Below are positions 24,551 to 27,767 of a DNA stretch of 27,767 bases, piece after piece; the stretch's first letter is position 1, and every line of letters begins with the position of its first letter. The stretch spans positions 1 through 27,767 of the forward strand of contig JAVLRN010000042.1 of assembly GCA_032821775.1 (NCBI GenBank). The letters run 5' to 3'. Origin of the DNA: Sanguinoderma infundibulare (taxonomy: Eukaryota; Basidiomycota; Agaricomycetes; Polyporales; Polyporaceae). The notes under the pieces were generated by a model, which ran no database searches, was not told the origin of the DNA, and was given only the letters and a program-made list of their open reading frames with translations. A program made the translations under genes and the position numbers.

Positions 24551-27445
24551 ATGATCTTTTTAAGTATCTTAATTTTAATAGTGGCAATTGCCCTTCCATC
24601 ATTTAACCAAAATATAAGATCCGTCTTATATGTAAGAATATCTTCTATAATATTTATTTATGCCGGAGCATTATCTTTAAATGCTTTCTATATTCAGTCA
24701 ATTGGATCAGGTATAGGTATTTATAGTGGATTATTCCAAGTAACAGCCATTTCTCAATTATTAGACGTTTTAATCTTATTAATAGGAAGTTTAATCTTAA
24801 TATCATGGCCATCTCTAAATATATCAAAAGTAAAATTAACAGAAAGTATACCATATGCAGGAGAATATTCATTAATTGTATTATTTAGTACATTTGGAGC
24901 ATCTTTATTAGTATCATCAGCAGATTTAATTTCAATGTATTTAAGTATAGAATTACAATCTTTTGGTGTATATGTTTTAACAACTTTATATAGAGATTCA
25001 GAATCAGCAACTTCAGCAGGATTAAAATATTTTCTATTAGGAAGTTTATCCTCATGTATAATCCTACTAGGAAGTGGATTAGTTTATACTTATACAGGCT
25101 TAACAAATTTAGAAAGTATATATAATTTAATAAGTGTAAGTGAAAATACAGCTATCTTACAAGGTTTAAGTTTAGGAATAGTCTTAATAATAGTAGGATA
25201 TTTATTTAAAGTATCAGCAGCACCATTACATAATTGGGCTCCTGCGTGGTGTTTCGGGAAAACACCTAAGTGGGAAAAACTACCAAACTCCGGGAACTCC
25301 CTAAAGCTTATGATACCAAGCTATCTTCGAAAGATTATATGTGGATGAGGTAATTACTCATGTATGGTAACAAGTCATAAGATGAATGAAAACGAAATGG
25401 GATATCGCGGATCTAAGTTAGGCATATGGCCTGTAAAAGAGCAACGAGTAGATGGTAGTTGGTTTTTAGCTAACAAAGCTAGAAGCTTAAGGTGTACTCT
25501 AATGGGCGGCGAAAGTCGTTATCAACTCAAAATCCCTTCTAAACAATTAAATTCACAAAAATTTTCTTTTTCTACTTTAACTAACAACAGTGTAAACAAT
25601 GTTATAAATCCATGGTTTATTACAGGGTTCATAGACGCTGAAGGATGTTTTCAGATTTCAATTAGACACGATAAAAAATATAAAACTAATTGAAGAATAT
25701 CCCTTACTTTTCAAATAAAACTACATGTTAAGGATATAGCCTTATTAAATAATATTAAAAATACTTTAGGTATAGGTACTATTACATTACATAACAAGGA
25801 TACGGCTAATTTTAATGTATATTCTATAAAAGAATTACAAGTAATCATTGATCATTTTGTAAAATACCCATTAATAACAGCCAAATATTCTGATTTTTTA
25901 TTATTTAAACAAGCTTTTGAAATTATTAAAAGGGGGGATCATCTAACTGAAAAAGGTTTATTAGAAATAGTAGGTTTAAAAAGCGCACTTAATTTAGGAT
26001 TATCTGATAAGTTAAGAGCAGCTTTACCTAATTTTTTACCTGTTACTAGACCGGCATTTAAATTTAATGGTATACCTAATCCATTTTGGGTAGCCGGTTT
26101 CATTAGTGGAGATGGTTCTTTCTATTTAAGTATTAGATCTAAAATTTCTCCAACTAGCACTACCGGTAACATTTGAAAAAGTGTTTCTTTGGTCTTTGGA
26201 GTCACTTTACATATCAGAGATAAAGAGGTAATCCAAGCTTTGTCTTCTTACTTTACTTCATTAAATGGTAAAGGTTCTGATAGCTTAACAGTAAAGCCTT
26301 ATTCTATTTCTATAACAAAACACTCTGTTAGTCTTTACATCAGAAGGTTTTCTGAAATTATTAATATAATTATTCCCTTTTTTGATAAGCATCCTATTCT
26401 TGGAGTAAAAAGTTTAGACTTTACCGATTTCAAAAAAGTAGCTGAAATTCTTCAAAATAAAGGGCATTTAACTAGTTTAGGGTTTGAATCTATTCAAAAA
26501 TTAAATTCTACTATGAATCTCAGAAGACCTTGAGGATCAGACACAAAGTAGATTTAAAATATTGCTAGCTGGTAAAGTAAAAAAAAAAATGAAAATATTA
26601 ATTAATTGCATGATAAATTTGATAGCCGTGGATGTCTATGATGATAGTCCAACAATAGTAACCATATGGTTAACAATTATGCCTAAAATATCAATCTTAA
26701 TCTTCTTATTAGAAATACAAAGTCAAATAGGAAATAGTTTAATAACAATCTTTTCATTAACATTGAAAAATTTATTATTAATAAGTTCATTATTATCTTT
26801 ATTAATAGGAACTATAGTTGGTTTAGCACAATCAAGAATAAAAAGATTATTAGCCTACAGTACTATTTCACATATAGGTTTCATATTATTAGCTTTAGCT
26901 ATAAATACGGAACAATCAATAGATTCTTTCTATTTTATATTATCCAATATTCTATTACTAATTTAAATACATTTTTAATTTTAATAGCATTAGGTTATAT
27001 ATTGAAAAATAATAGTCAATCTATTTTAGATTCATTCCAAGATATTAAATATATTACTGAACTTAAAGGTTTATTCTTTAATAATCCATTATTAAGTTTA
27101 AGTTTAACTATTTGTTTATTTAGTATGGCTGGTGTACCTCCTTTATTAGGTTTCTTTTCAAAACAATTTGTATTGTATTCAGCAATGCAAAGTGAATATT
27201 ACTTTATTGGTATCTTAGCCATTATTGTAAGTGTTATAAGTGCTTCTTATTACTTAAAAATTATTAAAGTTTTACATTCTGAATCTAAAGATATGGTAGA
27301 AGCTACAGAAAGTCAAACTTCTTTAAGTTCACTTCATAGTTTTATGATTTCAACTTTAACTTTATTTATCTTATTATTTATTTTAAAACCTTCAATATTA
27401 TTAAATAGTACACAATTACTAGCATTATCTTTATTTTATTGTTAA
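24551..27445 (+). CDS. nad2: NADH dehydrogenase subunit 2, two exons, apparent one-base deletion
   Basis: Antiporter-like complex I subunit. Exon 1 is 24551-25243 (231 codons, ending [11 protein letters not shown]). Exon 2 is 26631-27445 (starting [21 protein letters not shown]). Exon 2 is 815 bases, not a multiple of three. Near the TTTT at 26933-26936 the frame changes: upstream reads [16 protein letters not shown], while the expected continuation [20 protein letters not shown] is in another frame and runs through [24 protein letters not shown] to TAA 27443-27445. One extra T would give a normal ~502-residue protein. Because nad2 is essential, an assembly error is the simplest reading; genuine frameshifting or editing is the alternative. 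The stop is one base before the nad3 ATG. Confidence 0.93.
25244..26630 (+). mobile_element. Group I intron in nad2 (relative of nad5-i2 and rns introns)
   Basis: Exon 1 ends TTGGGCTCCT at 25243. GGGA at 25272-25275 pairs with exon TCCT with U·G at the splice site. The terminal G is 26630 (AGCCGTG), followed by GATGTCTATGAT. Core blocks CCCTAAAGCTTATGATACC, GGTAACAAGTCATAAGATG, ATATCGCGGATCTAAG and AAAGAGCAACGAGTAGATGG match the sister introns. The 3' end TTAATTGCATGATAAATTTGA is shared with nad5-i2. Confidence 0.88.
25502..26551 (+). CDS. LAGLIDADG homing endonuclease, intact with TGA as Trp (nad2 intron)
   Basis: From ATG 25502 ([10 protein letters not shown]) the protein is 349 residues, ending at TAG 26549-26551. 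The first motif is [13 protein letters not shown] and the second is [13 protein letters not shown] (~26086-26124), both with acidic positions. Three TGA codons (25691, 26174, 26531) must be Trp, and the sister rns protein supports this alignment. The same frame is open through the intron core (TGA 25346 as Trp) back to the nad2 start. The translation could therefore be a 666-residue fusion processed later. It is of the same family as the ORFs of nad5-i2 and rns-i1 and is a candidate active enzyme. Confidence 0.88.
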
Positions 27446-27446
27446 T

Positions 27447-27767
27447 ATGAATAATATTTTAATGTTATTTATTTTTGTACCAATTTTAACTGGTATTTTA
27501 TTATTACTTAATTTTTTATTAGCACCTAAAAATGCTTATGAATCTAAAGTTTCAGCTTATGAATGTGGTTTCTCACCAATTTATGGTCAGACTAGAAATG
27601 TTTTCCATATTAATTTCTTCTTAGTTGCTTTATTATTTTTAATTTTTGATTTAGAAGTACTGTTACTTTATCCCTTAGCTGTTACATTGTACCAAGTAGC
27701 GTTTTTGGTTTCTCTGTAGTACTTATATTCTTCATTGTATTAACTATTGGGTTTATACTTGAAATGG
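27447..27767 (+). CDS. nad3: NADH dehydrogenase subunit 3, 3'-incomplete, apparent one-base deletion
   Basis: Complex I subunit. It starts MNNILMLFIFVPILTGILLLLN and has the conserved loop AYECGFSPIYGQTRNVFHINFF and helix LFLIFDLEVLLLYPLAVTLYQV. The frame then hits TAG at 27717-27719, giving only 90 residues. The usual continuation FGFSVVLIFFIVLTIGFILEM is present in the next frame to the window edge. One A missing at about 27698-27699 (GTAGC where GTAAGC is expected) explains it. The end of the gene lies beyond 27767. It follows nad2 by one base, a common pairing in fungi. Confidence 0.94.

Overview
The window is part of a fungal mitochondrial genome, most likely from a basidiomycete of the agaricomycete type. 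The DNA is very AT-rich and all recognised genes lie on the + strand. TGA must be read as tryptophan (code 4) to keep several intron ORFs open. rps3 is a free-standing gene rather than an ORF inside an rnl intron, as it usually is in filamentous ascomycetes. The atp8 product carries a YxLSKY-type motif that I associate with basidiomycetes. The species cannot be named from the sequence alone.

Layout from left to right: the 3' part of rnl with two group I introns; cox3 with one intron; nad4L overlapping nad5 by one base; nad5 with four introns; a decayed membrane-protein ORF at the nad5 3' end; an AT-rich spacer; rns with one intron; trnV(uac), trnL(uag), trnR(ucg); cox2 with two introns; trnR(ccu); rps3; nad6; atp8; trnS(gcu); nad2 with one intron; and nad3, which runs off the window. 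This gives subunits of complex I (nad2, 3, 4L, 5, 6), complex IV (cox2, cox3) and ATP synthase (atp8), plus translation components (rRNAs, tRNAs, rps3).

The dominant theme is intron invasion: 11 group I introns (one cut by the window edge), each with a homing-endonuclease ORF. Ten ORFs are LAGLIDADG and one (cox2 intron 1) is GIY-YIG. I set intron borders from exon protein or rRNA continuity, a 5' exon ending in U, a terminal G at the 3' splice site, and, for most introns, an internal guide sequence pairing with the 5' exon (P1). Three introns (nad5-i2, rns-i1, nad2-i1) are clear relatives. Two others (nad5-i4, cox2-i1) share a 97-nt core block differing at one base yet carry different endonuclease families.

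The ORFs in rns-i1, nad2-i1, cox2-i1, cox2-i2 and rnl mL2584 look intact. Those in cox3-i1 and nad5-i1, i2, i3, i4 carry frameshifts or nonsense codons. The essential genes nad2 and nad3 also each show an apparent single-base deletion, so part of the frameshift signal may be assembly error rather than biology.
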